DNA from: Halomonas citrativorans | Lineage (GTDB): Bacteria; Pseudomonadota; Gammaproteobacteria; Pseudomonadales; Halomonadaceae | Direction of reading: 5' to 3' | Assembly: GCF_900163645.1 (NCBI RefSeq) | Contig: NZ_FUKM01000017.1 | Coordinates: forward strand, 108,323-172,322 | DNA length: 64,000 bases | In this document: positions 20,360 through 29,572 of the stretch, piece after piece | How the letters are laid out: every line of letters begins with the position of its first letter | Position numbering within the stretch: position 1 is the first letter of the stretch | Notes under the pieces: generated by a model | Told to the model about the DNA's origin: nothing | Databases searched by the model: none | The model's input: only the letters and a program-made list of their open reading frames with translations | Translations under genes and position numbers: made by a program

Positions 20360-20396
20360 AAAAGGGGCGACTGATCATCAGTCGCCCCTTTTTTGC
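20360..20396. terminator. bidirectional intrinsic terminator
   Basis: AAAAGGGGCGACTGAT pairs with ATCAGTCGCCCCTTTT around a minimal loop, with A-run and T-run flanks on both sides. It separates the plus-strand gene at 19979 from the minus-strand SCO1 gene. Confidence 0.92.
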
Positions 20397-20459
20397 TACA
20401 GACTTTCTCTACCTACGTCTACTGCCTACTTTAGCTCCCTGGGGCTACTCCAAGCGGCG

Positions 20460-21038
20460 TTAGCTTTTTTCTGTCAGCCGTTTGATATCAGCCTGAACGT
20501 CCGTTATCGGGTGGCTATCCCGCACCAGAAACTGTGCATTCCCCTCTCGATCAAAGGCAAAAACAGCGCTTGAGTGTGTTACCAGGTAGTCACCATTCTC
20601 ATTCTCTTCACCGTATTCGTAAGCAATGCGGTAACGGTTGGTGATCGCATCAATGTCGGCTTTATCGCCGGTTAAGCCAGTAAACTCAGGGCCAAAGGCA
20701 TTGGTATAGCGCTTTAGCACCTCGGGCGTGTCACGCGCCGGGTCGACCGAAATAAACAGCACCTGAATCTCGTCGCGCGTCTCATCATCCAGCTGTCTGA
20801 TCGCATCGCCTAATCTTGCCAGGGTAATTGGGCAAACATCGGGGCAAAACGTGTAGCCAAAATAGACAAGCGTTGGCTTACCCAGATATTCATCAGCTTG
20901 GACGTTGTCGCCGTTATCATCCACCAGTGAAAAATCAAGCGACGGCATAATGTCGGCAACGTCGGTGGTACGCCAGCTCTGGTCACTACAACCAGCCAGT
21001 AAAAGAGACGTCAACGCGGCGAGCAACAACTTGTACAT
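20460..21038 (-). CDS. SCO1/SenC-family copper lipoprotein
   Basis: SCO proteins deliver copper to, or reduce the Cys ligands of, the CuA site of cytochrome c oxidase. The 192-residue product has a lipoprotein signal (lipobox LLAGC, Cys17) and a thioredoxin fold with the copper-binding pair Cys65 and Cys69 in GYTFCPDVCP plus His155 in VTHSSAVFAF. It lies 22 bases downstream of a PCuAC protein gene on the same strand. The pair is a common two-protein copper relay to CuA. Confidence 0.93.
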   Translation of the reverse strand: MYKLLLAALTSLLLAGCSDQSWRTTDVADIMPSLDFSLVDDNGDNVQADEYLGKPTLVYFGYTFCPDVCPITLARLGDAIRQLDDETRDEIQVLFISVDPARDTPEVLKRYTNAFGPEFTGLTGDKADIDAITNRYRIAYEYGEENENGDYLVTHSSAVFAFDREGNAQFLVRDSHPITDVQADIKRLTEKS

Positions 21039-21060
21039 ATAGGGTTCCTATTCCTGGCCT

Positions 21061-21534
21061 TTACATCGATGCTGGAGAGACAACATTAAAGGTAACGGGC
21101 AGTTGCTGTTCATCGCTAAACTCAAGCACCACGTCAACGTCATCACCTATGTTTAAGGGCTCAACGCGGCGCATAAACATCAGATGATGACCTTTAGGCG
21201 CAAACTCAAAACGCTCGCCTGAGGCAATTTCAATCGATGTAAGCTCGTGCATATGGGCCATACCGTCGTGCTCGGAGCTAACATGTATTTCAACACTATC
21301 AAAAGCAGGGCTTTTAGCGCCCACCAGCGTGACGGCTTCATCGCCCGTATTATAAAGCTCAAAGTAACCCGCACCGGGCGTGTTACCAGGCAGCAGGCTT
21401 AACCGAGCATTGCTTACTTCAAGCGTCTGCGTCTGCGCCTGCGCAACGCCCGCCGTTAATAGCAGTGCTAACGCGCTTAACGCCAGCCGCTGAGTCACTC
21501 GTTGGGCCGTGACATTCAGTGCCTTGTTCGCCAT
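21061..21534 (-). CDS. periplasmic copper chaperone PCuAC
   Basis: PCuAC proteins bind Cu(I) in the periplasm and hand it to CuA or SCO1. The 157-residue protein has a cleavable signal peptide (ending near GVAQAQ) and the Met/His-rich copper site spread over HDGMAHMHEL and GHHLMFM. The open frame continues upstream to 21669. The ATG at 21534 gives a proper signal peptide and has GGAG upstream. It is the first gene of a two-gene unit with SCO1. Confidence 0.92.
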   Translation of the reverse strand: MANKALNVTAQRVTQRLALSALALLLTAGVAQAQTQTLEVSNARLSLLPGNTPGAGYFELYNTGDEAVTLVGAKSPAFDSVEIHVSSEHDGMAHMHELTSIEIASGERFEFAPKGHHLMFMRRVEPLNIGDDVDVVLEFSDEQQLPVTFNVVSPASM

Positions 21535-22000
21535 TACTTCGATGCTCCATTTATCAACGCGGTTAAACGGCACACGCGCCAAGCTCGCACGTACCGGCCT
21601 ATCGCATATCGTTATTAATCTTTGGCTACCATAGCGCCATCCAGGTGTTCTACAACCCACCTGCGACATTATGACAGCACCCTCGACCTGCCGATATTAT
21701 GCGAGAACACGGCTAAATCGCGGTTTGTGTTTACCACAAAGAGGGCGCCAGAAGCATGGGAACGGCGGTTGCAAATAGCCCCAAAAAAAAAGATTTCAAC
21801 GCCTATCTCCTTAAGGCCGGAAATAGACGTGGGGCCTGCTAAAACCCCAACTACCGCGTTAAAAACATTTAAACCAGCAAGGTTGTCCTAAAACCAACTC
21901 TTTTATTAATGACCAAAAAAGTGGTCAGTGCACGATTTATTACACATAAAAACAACCGATCAACCACTTAAAATCGATATTGACACACGATCTTTACAGG
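21535..22000. other. non-coding region between PCuAC and the amidohydrolase
   Basis: No convincing gene is seen. The left part should hold the PCuAC promoter. The right part is AT-rich and contains a short inverted repeat, TGACCA-AAAAAG-TGGTCA (21909-21926), downstream of the amidohydrolase stop. That repeat could be a weak terminator or a protein-binding site. A minor plus-strand frame here (21622-21891) has no family features. Confidence 0.4.
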
Positions 22001-23503
22001 CTATTTTTGCAAACAATCTTTATAAACACGCCCAGCTTTCATAATCATGCGCAAGTTACGCTCTGGATCTTTGAGGAAATCAAGGTTTTTGCTTGGGTCC
22101 CCATCAACGACCAGCAGGTCGGCTAGCGCGCCAGGCTCGATACGCCCAAGCACTCCCGGATACGGATTACGCGCCCCCGAGAGAGAAAGTAGCTCTCCGT
22201 TACGCCCCGTCGCCATGGCCAATGCGGTCAACGGGTCGTAGAAACGCGTTAGCTTAGCCAAGTGGTGCAACTGGTTGGGGGTCTTTTGGGGATTAAAGAG
22301 AATATCCGTTCCCCAGCCAGTTTTAACGTTAAATCGCTGGGCCATTTCATACGCGCGAACCGTTCCTTCGGCGACTTGTCGCTGAGACTCTCGGCGTGCA
22401 GCATCCGGGTAAACGTTGGAATCTTCATCTTGTAGAAAAGGCTGAAGGCTCCACCACACATCTTCACCGGCCATCATTCGAACGGTCTCTTCATCTGCCA
22501 ACTGACCATGTTCAATTGAGCGTACGCCTGCCCGCAGAGCACGCTGAATACCCCGGGAGGTGTAGACATGAACCATGACATAAGTGCCCCAGTCACCGGC
22601 TGCCTCAACCGCTGCGCGAAGCTCGCGTTCGCTAAACTGAGTACTGTCGAGCGGATCATAAAATGACGCGACGCCACCACCCGCAATCAGCTTTATTTGA
22701 GAAGCCCCCAGCATCAACTGCTCACGCGTGCGCCTAAGCACTTCATCTTCACCGTCAGCAATCATGGCGACCCCTTGCTGCTCCGTGTAACTTAGCGGGG
22801 TTGTACTACCGCGAGGCAATTCGTGCCGCATTCTGAAATCACCGTGCCCGGATGTCTGGGAAATCATGGCGCCTGCGGGAAATATCCGGGGTCCGTTTAC
22901 GATGCCTTCATCAATGGCTCTCTTCAGTGCAAATGACGGCCCTCCCACATCCCTGACAGACGTAACCCCTCGCATCAGCGTTCGCTCGGCCTCTTTTGCG
23001 GCGACCAAATGGATGTAACCAATATCCGCGCTCATGGCTTCCATCTGTGTAATAGCGGCTAGCGTGGAGTGCCAATGCGCATCGATTAAGCCAGGCATCA
23101 ACACGCGCCCATCACAGTCGATAACGTCCCCGGACTCGGCGCCAGCATTACCTTCAAGAATAGCGCTGACCCGCCCATCCTCTACCTTAACGGATACGCC
23201 ATCCCGCAACGGGCCACCACTTCCATCAAAAAGCTTTAAGTTGGTGAGTAGCACAGAGCCGTCATGCGATTTTGAGGGCTGGTCAACCACGTGGGGCGTA
23301 TGCACACCTGCAAAAAGCGCCATGACCGCTGCCGACCCACCCAGCATTTCGCGGCGAGCAATCTCTGCCATAACGCGCTCATGAAAGTGCTGTAAAACGG
23401 GTGAACCACAGCAACAAGCCCCATGGCTATTCTCAGGACTATCTCCAGGACGATGCTGTGCGGTAAACGCGGGTGCTAATGAGTAACGGGTAGTAGGCGG
23501 CAT
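22001..23503 (-). CDS. amidohydrolase-superfamily metal-dependent hydrolase
   Basis: This 500-residue protein belongs to the imidazolonepropionase/prolidase-like branch of the amidohydrolases. It has the N-terminal metal motif PGLIDAHWHST, a region with KLIAGGGVAS where a bridging Lys is expected, then MVHVYTS and SIEHGQL with metal-ligand His residues. The C-terminal barrel end is NPYPGVLGRIEPGALADLLVVDGDP (ALADLLVVDGDP core). The first 75 residues are unusual: a Cys-Cys-Cys stretch (GACCCGSP) and an ARREMLGGSAAVMALFAG segment that resembles a twin-arginine export signal, but internal rather than at the N-terminus. The substrate is unknown. The ATG at 23503 has GCGAGG at a good distance. Confidence 0.85.
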   Translation of the reverse strand: MPPTTRYSLAPAFTAQHRPGDSPENSHGACCCGSPVLQHFHERVMAEIARREMLGGSAAVMALFAGVHTPHVVDQPSKSHDGSVLLTNLKLFDGSGGPLRDGVSVKVEDGRVSAILEGNAGAESGDVIDCDGRVLMPGLIDAHWHSTLAAITQMEAMSADIGYIHLVAAKEAERTLMRGVTSVRDVGGPSFALKRAIDEGIVNGPRIFPAGAMISQTSGHGDFRMRHELPRGSTTPLSYTEQQGVAMIADGEDEVLRRTREQLMLGASQIKLIAGGGVASFYDPLDSTQFSERELRAAVEAAGDWGTYVMVHVYTSRGIQRALRAGVRSIEHGQLADEETVRMMAGEDVWWSLQPFLQDEDSNVYPDAARRESQRQVAEGTVRAYEMAQRFNVKTGWGTDILFNPQKTPNQLHHLAKLTRFYDPLTALAMATGRNGELLSLSGARNPYPGVLGRIEPGALADLLVVDGDPSKNLDFLKDPERNLRMIMKAGRVYKDCLQK

Positions 23504-23660
23504 TGTTAGCACCTCGCTAAAAAATAAGAAGGATAGTTTTTTTGTATAATACTGGGCGAATTACTACAAATTAATGATAATTAACAAAAAGCAAATAATG
23601 CAATATTCAGCGATGTCAGAATACCGCGTTTGGATTAATGCCGGATAATCGGGGCAGCCT

Positions 23661-25517
23661 TTATAGGCTGCCCTGTTCGCTTAGCACGTCAGAAATGGTC
23701 ATTTTCACATAGCGCCCTGGCGCTGGCTCAATCACCTCAAGCTTACCGTCGCCGGGCGTGCGCGAGGGCACCATTTTCTGAGTATCCGCATAACCATCCT
23801 GTGTCATCCATTCCTGCCAGTGCGGCCACCAGGAACCCTCATTAAACGCCGCTGTTTCCAGCCACGCTTCATGGCTTTCTGGCAGTGTGTCGTTGCTCCA
23901 ATAACCGTACTTGTTCTTTTGCGGTGGATTAACGATACCGGCGATATGCCCCGAGCCACCTAATACAAACGTGACGGGGCCTTTAGGCAGCAACGCCCCA
24001 TAATAGGTGCTGTTCCACTTGGCGATATGGTCCTCTTTGGTCGACACGAAATAACTGGGGGTGGAGATTTTGCGTAAATCAATTTTGACGCCATCAAGCT
24101 CAATACCACCCGGCGCGACCAAACGGTTTTCAAGGTACATGTGGCGTAAATACCAGGCATGCGTGCCCGCCGGTAGATTCGTGCCATCCGTATTCCAATG
24201 GAGAAGGTCAAAGGCGGCGGGCATCTCTCCTTTCAGGTAGTTATTGATATAAAACGACCAGAAAAGATCATTTTCACGCAGCAGGTTAAAGGTGTAAGCC
24301 ATCGAGCGACCATCCAGATAGCCCTTTAGCTGCATGGTTTGCTCAAGCCCTTGCACCACGGCTTCGTTCAGGAAAACGCCGATATCGCCGGGGTCACGAA
24401 AATCCTGCAACGTGGCCATGTAGGTGACCGACTTCACCTTTCGCCCCTTGCGGGTACTTGTTAGATAAGCAACGGTCGAAGCCGTCAGGGTGCCGCCCAC
24501 GCAGTAGCTCACCAGGTTGACCGACTTCTCACCACAGGCATCCTCAATGGCGCTAATCGCGCTGATCGGCCCCATTTGCATGTAATCGGCCCAGGTAATG
24601 TCGCGCTGCTCAGGGCCAGGATTGCGCCATGAAATTAAAAATACGGTGTGGCCCTGGTCCACCATCCACTTGACCATGGAATTATCCTGGCGCAGGTCAA
24701 GGATGTAATACTTGTTGATCCAGGGCGGCACGATTAACAGCGGTGTTTTAAAGGTCTTCTCAGTGGTGGGCGTGTACTGAATCAGTTGAATTAACTCGTT
24801 TTCATACACGATAGCCCCAGGGGTAACCGCGATGTTTTCCCCGATGCCAAACGCATTGCGCTCGGTCATACACACATTGATGCCTTCCGCTGAGCTGGCA
24901 AGGTCTTCACGCAGCCGGGATAGCCCTTCTACCAGATTTTGCCCACGGGTTTGCAGCGTTCGCCGCATCACCTCAGGGTTAGTAGAAACAAAATTGGTGG
25001 GCGACATGGCATTGACGAGCTGACGGGCATAAAACCCCAGATTTCGTTTCTGGAGGTCATCCATGCCTTCAAGGCTTTCGATCAGTTCTTCTACTACCTG
25101 CGAAAACAGCAGGTACTGCTGCATGATCGCCGCATAGTGAGGGTCTTGCGTCCAGGCATCGTCTTTAAAGCGCCGGTCGCTTTTGGAGGGGGTAATCAGC
25201 GGTGTAACCTGCTCACCGGATAAAGCACGTATGCTTTGCTGCCATAGCAGCCACTGATCTTGCAGCAGGCGCGCTTGGGTTTGCCACAGCAAGGTTGGGT
25301 TATTCATTAATGCCTGCGCACCCGCCTCGAAGCTTTTGCGCATATCGCTATATACCGAGTCGGCCGCCTCGCTTGGGGCCATGTGTGCTAGCAGATCCTG
25401 CATAAGCCCCTGGTACTGCTCAGCGGCCTCTTTCAGCTGCGTATTCCATACCTCAATGTCTTCTTGAGACACTCCCTGCTGAGACATGTCGTGAAATGGT
25501 CGTTTCCACCCCTGCAT
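23661..25517 (-). CDS. phaC: class I poly(3-hydroxyalkanoate) synthase
   Basis: PhaC polymerises (R)-3-hydroxyacyl-CoA, mainly 3-hydroxybutyryl-CoA, into storage granules. The 618-residue length and domain order fit class I. There is an N-terminal PhaC_N region and an alpha/beta-hydrolase core with the lipase-like box SYCVGGT holding catalytic Cys339. A downstream Asp (STKEDHIAKW region) and His (GGSGHIAGIVNPP) complete the triad. The ATG at 25517 is chosen over the upstream frame because AAGGGGATT lies just before it. It is directly downstream of the phasin gene. Confidence 0.95.
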   Translation of the reverse strand: MQGWKRPFHDMSQQGVSQEDIEVWNTQLKEAAEQYQGLMQDLLAHMAPSEAADSVYSDMRKSFEAGAQALMNNPTLLWQTQARLLQDQWLLWQQSIRALSGEQVTPLITPSKSDRRFKDDAWTQDPHYAAIMQQYLLFSQVVEELIESLEGMDDLQKRNLGFYARQLVNAMSPTNFVSTNPEVMRRTLQTRGQNLVEGLSRLREDLASSAEGINVCMTERNAFGIGENIAVTPGAIVYENELIQLIQYTPTTEKTFKTPLLIVPPWINKYYILDLRQDNSMVKWMVDQGHTVFLISWRNPGPEQRDITWADYMQMGPISAISAIEDACGEKSVNLVSYCVGGTLTASTVAYLTSTRKGRKVKSVTYMATLQDFRDPGDIGVFLNEAVVQGLEQTMQLKGYLDGRSMAYTFNLLRENDLFWSFYINNYLKGEMPAAFDLLHWNTDGTNLPAGTHAWYLRHMYLENRLVAPGGIELDGVKIDLRKISTPSYFVSTKEDHIAKWNSTYYGALLPKGPVTFVLGGSGHIAGIVNPPQKNKYGYWSNDTLPESHEAWLETAAFNEGSWWPHWQEWMTQDGYADTQKMVPSRTPGDGKLEVIEPAPGRYVKMTISDVLSEQGSL

Positions 25518-25626
25518 ACTGAATCCCCTTAACAGGCGCCATCCGTCACGCCTCAATCATTAATAACAAGCGTCATCAACAATATAAGAATACGGCGCCT
25601 AGAGGCGCCGTGAGTCAGCCGACTTC

Positions 25627-26046
25627 TTATTTTTTCCGTGAAGACTGGCTAGAGGCAGCTCCAGAAGCACCCGGCTGCTGACCTTTTGCGGCGGCAGTCG
25701 CCTTCTCGGTCATTTGCTGCCCGGCATCACTGAATAGTTTTTCCATTTCCGTTTTGAACTGCAGACTCATCTCGCCCATGGCACGGGCGTCTTCCTGCAT
25801 TTGCTGGGAAAGCTCGTTCATGATTTCAGCCTGCTGGGTGCCGAAATCACGCAGGCTTTCTGCATCTTGAATGCTGGTGGCACTGCGGATGCGCTCGGTG
25901 CCCATTTGGCTATAGCGCTTCATGGCTTCCAGTTGATACTGGGTCATTTTTTCCATGTTGTTGAGCATCAGCGAGTTAATTTTGCGCATGGGCTCAAACA
26001 TTTGGCGGGTCTGGGCGTTAAAAGCGTCCATCATATCGTCTTGCAT
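25627..26046 (-). CDS. phaP: phasin (PHA granule-associated protein)
   Basis: Phasins coat PHA granules and control their number and size. The 139-residue product is almost wholly helical with amphipathic heptads (NSLMLNNMEKMTQYQLEAM and onward). It has a low-complexity tail rich in Ala, Ser, Gly and Lys. It lies immediately upstream of phaC on the same strand, which supports the call. Sequence conservation in phasins is low, so context counts. Confidence 0.85.
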   Translation of the reverse strand: MQDDMMDAFNAQTRQMFEPMRKINSLMLNNMEKMTQYQLEAMKRYSQMGTERIRSATSIQDAESLRDFGTQQAEIMNELSQQMQEDARAMGEMSLQFKTEMEKLFSDAGQQMTEKATAAAKGQQPGASGAASSQSSRKK

Positions 26047-26150
26047 AGTGTCTAATCCTCTTCCGTTTCAGAGTATGAGCGCTTTCGCGCCCCCCTACGA
26101 ACGTGATTTGCTGCACTGCAAAAAGAGTAATCCTTGACCGGGTGCTTTGC

Positions 26151-26205
26151 AATAACACTGTTTTCAAGAACCCTGTTTTCAATAACACTGTTTTCAAGAG
26201 CCCTG
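26151..26205. repeat. 30-bp direct repeat upstream of phaP
   Basis: The block beginning AATAACACTGTTTTCAAGA occurs at 26151 and again at 26181, two near-identical copies (30 and 25 bases). It lies between phaP and the next gene on the minus strand and could affect the phaP promoter. No function is assigned. Confidence 0.75.
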
Positions 26206-26247
26206 GATGACGGCGCTCATTAACTGGCCGCTATGCACCTCGCCGCA

Positions 26248-26628
26248 TTACTCGGTTTTTCCCTTGCCACGCGAACGCGAGGACGCCGTCGCCTTGGCAT
26301 TAGGCGCTCTCTCGCTGCTCGACGCATCATTGTCCGCCGCTTGATCATCAGAGGCGGTACTGCTGGCATTGCCTGCCTGGCGCAGCATATCCAGCATCAT
26401 CTGCTGGTAAGTCCCAAAGTTGGCCAACCCTTGAGAAAGCCCCTGCTGCATCATGGGCTGCTGCAAAAAGGGGCGCATCAAACTCATGGGGTCATACCCT
26501 TCAGCACCCGACTCCATTTGCCGCTGAATATTTTCCAGCAGGCTTTGCTGGAATGCCTCTACATCAGGAAGCCCCAATGCTTGACGAAATTCATCCGGGG
26601 TCAGATCAAACTCAATGTTAATCTTCAT
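26248..26628 (-). CDS. small conserved protein near PHA genes (DUF6489-like)
   Basis: This 126-residue protein starts MKINIEFDLTPDEFRQALGLPD and continues with a Met- and Gln-rich helical stretch (LQQPMMQQGLSQGLANFG) and a low-complexity Ser/Ala-rich basic tail resembling that of the phasin. I believe it is the family called DUF6489, from memory only. Its position upstream of phaP-phaC and its tail suggest a PHA-granule or phasin-related role, but this is inference. Confidence 0.7.
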   Translation of the reverse strand: MKINIEFDLTPDEFRQALGLPDVEAFQQSLLENIQRQMESGAEGYDPMSLMRPFLQQPMMQQGLSQGLANFGTYQQMMLDMLRQAGNASSTASDDQAADNDASSSERAPNAKATASSRSRGKGKTE

Positions 26629-26688
26629 GGGTTACTCCTCAGCCATCTTCCTTGAGTGTAGCAGCGTTACGCCAAGCCGTACGCCGCT

Positions 26689-27780
26689 TTAACGCTGCGC
26701 TAAACGTGGTGTGTCAACGCTAACCTCACCGTTCTGCCCACGCTGGCGCAGCCAGTGGTCAAGCAACGTAATCGCCATCATGGCTTCGGCAATCGGTGTA
26801 GCGCGTATCCCCACGCAAGGGTCGTGGCGGCCTTTGGTAATCACCTCGACCGGCTGGCCGTTAACATCAATGGAACGCCCAGGCGTCGTAATGCTGGAGG
26901 TTGGCTTAAGCGCCAACCTGGCCACAATCGGTTGCCCGCTGGAAATACCGCCCAATATGCCACCGGCATGATTGGACAAGAAGCCTTCCGGTGTCATCTC
27001 GTCGCGGTGTTCGCTACCGCGCTGGGCAACGGATTCAAAACCTGCGCCAATCTCAATACCTTTTACCGCATTAATACTCATCAAACCGTGCGCCAGCTCA
27101 GCATCCAGGCGATCAAACACCGGCTCACCCAGACCGACCGGAACGCCCTCAGCGACCACGGTAATCTCGGCACCGACGGAATCCTGGTCACGGCGCAGCT
27201 GATCCATATACGCTTCAAGCTCGGCTACTTTGGCGGGATCGGGGCAGAAAAACGCATTCTGCTCGACGGCCTCCCACTGCTTAAACTCAATCTTGATGGG
27301 GCCCAGCTGGCTCATATAGCCACGAATTTGTACGCCCTGGGCGGCCAGGTACTTCTTGGCGATAGCACCCGCGGCTACCCGCATGGCCGTTTCGCGGGCG
27401 CTTGAGCGGCCGCCGCCCCGATAGTCACGGTGGCCATATTTATGGTGGTACGTGTAGTCCGCGTGGGCGGGGCGGAACTGGTCCTTGATTTTCGAGTAGT
27501 CTTTGGAGCGCTGGTCGGTATTCTCGATCAGTAGGCCAATGGAGGTGCCGGTGGTTTTGCCCTCAAACACGCCCGATAAAATCCTCACCTGATCAGGCTC
27601 TTTGCGCTGCGTGGTGTGCCGAGAGCTACCTGGGCGACGACGGTCCAGGTCGCGCTGTAAATCCTCTTCACACAGCGCAAGCCCTGGTGGGCAGCCATCT
27701 ACAATGGCGCCCAGCGCAATGCCGTGGCTCTCTCCAAAAGTGGTAACGGTAAACAGCTTGCCAAAACTATTGCCAGACAT
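26689..27780 (-). CDS. aroC: chorismate synthase
   Basis: AroC makes chorismate from 5-enolpyruvylshikimate 3-phosphate with reduced FMN, the last common step to aromatic amino acids, folates and quinones. The 363-residue protein is full length. It shows the signatures [18 protein letters not shown], the arginine-rich [23 protein letters not shown] region and the C-terminal [18 protein letters not shown]. It lies 13 bases after prmB on the same strand, the usual prmB-aroC order. Confidence 0.97.
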   Translation of the reverse strand: MSGNSFGKLFTVTTFGESHGIALGAIVDGCPPGLALCEEDLQRDLDRRRPGSSRHTTQRKEPDQVRILSGVFEGKTTGTSIGLLIENTDQRSKDYSKIKDQFRPAHADYTYHHKYGHRDYRGGGRSSARETAMRVAAGAIAKKYLAAQGVQIRGYMSQLGPIKIEFKQWEAVEQNAFFCPDPAKVAELEAYMDQLRRDQDSVGAEITVVAEGVPVGLGEPVFDRLDAELAHGLMSINAVKGIEIGAGFESVAQRGSEHRDEMTPEGFLSNHAGGILGGISSGQPIVARLALKPTSSITTPGRSIDVNGQPVEVITKGRHDPCVGIRATPIAEAMMAITLLDHWLRQRGQNGEVSVDTPRLAQR

Positions 27781-27793
27781 GGGCGTTCATTCC

Positions 27794-28753
27794 TTACGCA
27801 AAAGACGCCGCATGGGCGTCGAGTTCATCGGCGCTCAAAGCAAATACGCCTTGGCCGCCGCGCTCGAAGTCAAGCCACAGGAAAGGTACGTCGGGAAACG
27901 CAGCCTCCACATGGCGGTCAGAATTGCCCACTTCTACAATCAGCCAACCTGTATCGCTTAAATGGCTGCGCGCCTCGCGCAAAATACGCCGTACAATATC
28001 CAAACCATCTTTACCGGCACCCAGTGCCAGCGCGGGCTCATGGCGGAACTCAGCAGGCATGGTAGCCAAATCGCGCGCATCGACGTAGGGCGGGTTGGAA
28101 ACAATCAGGTCAAAGCGCTGGCCTTCCAGCCCGTCAAACACATCCGAGGCTACCGCCCGTACCCGGTCACCCACGTCATGGCGGGTAATATTTTCCCGAG
28201 CGACGGCCAGCGCATCCTGGCTAATATCGGCAAGCGTGACTTCGCAAGTAGGCAAATAAAGGCCGGTTGCAATGCCGATACAGCCAGAGCCGGTGCACAA
28301 ATCCAGCACGCTTTCCGGTGGTTCTTCCGGGAACCAGGCCGAAAACCCGTCTTCGATCAGCTCGGCAATCGGCGAGCGCGGAATCAGCACTCGCTCATCA
28401 ACATTGAAGGGGTGGCCTGCAAAAAAGGCCTCTCCCAGCAGGTACGGCAATGGCTGGCGGCTGGTTACCCGCTTCCGGGTCAGGGCGATAATACGCTGGC
28501 GCTCAACAGGCAAAAGCCGTGCTTCCAAAACGGCGGGGTCGACGTTCCAGGGCAGGTGAAGTGCCCCCAGGCAGAGCGCAACGGCCTCATCCCAGGCAGA
28601 CTCGGTGCCGTGGCCATAGTGCAGCCCGGCCAGATAGAACTCGCTGGATACCCAGCGCAGATAGTCGCGTAGTGTAAAAAGATCGCTCACCAACGCCGTA
28701 TCCGGCAACGAAAGGGTTGAGTGAGAGGTCTCAGCATTGAGGTGCGTGGTCAC
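27794..28753 (-). CDS. prmB: ribosomal protein L3 glutamine methyltransferase
   Basis: PrmB N5-methylates a glutamine of ribosomal protein L3. The 319-residue protein has the SAM-binding motif [12 protein letters not shown] and the catalytic NPPY motif in [11 protein letters not shown]. The glutamine methyltransferase family shares this layout. The neighbours aroC (downstream) and smrB (divergent) identify it as PrmB rather than PrmC. Translation probably starts at GTG 28753, because AGGAG lies five bases upstream. An earlier GTG at 28792 is less likely. Confidence 0.93.
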   Translation of the reverse strand: MTTHLNAETSHSTLSLPDTALVSDLFTLRDYLRWVSSEFYLAGLHYGHGTESAWDEAVALCLGALHLPWNVDPAVLEARLLPVERQRIIALTRKRVTSRQPLPYLLGEAFFAGHPFNVDERVLIPRSPIAELIEDGFSAWFPEEPPESVLDLCTGSGCIGIATGLYLPTCEVTLADISQDALAVARENITRHDVGDRVRAVASDVFDGLEGQRFDLIVSNPPYVDARDLATMPAEFRHEPALALGAGKDGLDIVRRILREARSHLSDTGWLIVEVGNSDRHVEAAFPDVPFLWLDFERGGQGVFALSADELDAHAASFA

Positions 28754-28817
28754 AGCGACTCCTGATAAACGAAAACCATTCCATGCAGCCACATGCGGCT
28801 ACACTCATTGATAAAGA

Positions 28818-28847
28818 AAAGATTGTACCTTTAAAGATTGTACCTTT
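28818..28847. repeat. 15-bp tandem repeat between prmB and smrB
   Basis: AAAGATTGTACCTTT occurs twice in direct succession in the divergent intergenic region. It may be a regulator-binding site or a slippage product. Confidence 0.7.
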
Positions 28848-28948
28848 GACGCCGCCCGGTTCACAGCGCCGCTCAGCTCGCTATACTGTCGGCACTTTAT
28901 ATGCTTTCTTGTTTTACTCTTTCTTCCTTTTCACACTTTGAGCTTGAT

Positions 28949-29515
28949 ATGACGCGACGCCACCTGCCCAACGATGACGATATCAGCGCTTTTCGCCAGG
29001 CGCTGCAAGCAGCAGGCGTACGCCGTATTGCACATAATCAAGCCGACCCCGGCAAGCCCAAGCGCAATGATGAAGCCCAACAGGCACGGCGTAACGCCGC
29101 GGTTCAAAACAGTACGGTACAAGCCAGCGGCCGCACATCGGACGGCCGGGTCGAGGCCGTGCGCCCGTCTGAGTACCTTGAGTTTAGCGTGCCCGATTTA
29201 CCCTGGCGTACCTTTAGCCAGTTAAAGCGTGGCCAAACCGAGTGGCAGGCGGGGCTTGACCTGCACGGCTACACGCTTGAAGAAGCCCGCGCGGAGCTTG
29301 AAAGCTTCTTGCGCGATGCGTCAAGCCAAGGGCTGCGCTGCGTGCTGGTGGTTCACGGCAAGGCGTGGGGCACCACTTCAGATTTTCCGGTGCTTAAGAG
29401 CCACACCAATACCTGGTTACGCGAATGGCCGGGGGTGCTGGCCTTTTGCTCGGCCATTGATATTGATGGCGGCACCGGGGCGGTCTATATACTGCTGCGT
29501 AAGCGAGGGGCGTAA
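28949..29515 (+). CDS. smrB: Smr-domain protein SmrB
   Basis: SmrB is an endonuclease that cleaves mRNA at collided ribosomes and so starts ribosome rescue. The 188-residue protein has a basic N-terminal region and a C-terminal Smr domain with DLHGYTLEEARAEL and the VVHGKAWG motif. Divergence from prmB is the arrangement known from E. coli. The frame is open upstream to 28901, but the ATG at 28949 matches family N-termini (TRRHLPNDDD). Confidence 0.9.
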   Translation: MTRRHLPNDDDISAFRQALQAAGVRRIAHNQADPGKPKRNDEAQQARRNAAVQNSTVQASGRTSDGRVEAVRPSEYLEFSVPDLPWRTFSQLKRGQTEWQAGLDLHGYTLEEARAELESFLRDASSQGLRCVLVVHGKAWGTTSDFPVLKSHTNTWLREWPGVLAFCSAIDIDGGTGAVYILLRKRGA

Positions 29516-29572
29516 CGCCGCTCAACCGCTCTATTCACTGTTCTACGCGCACTTTTCCAGTTGCTCGCTGCC

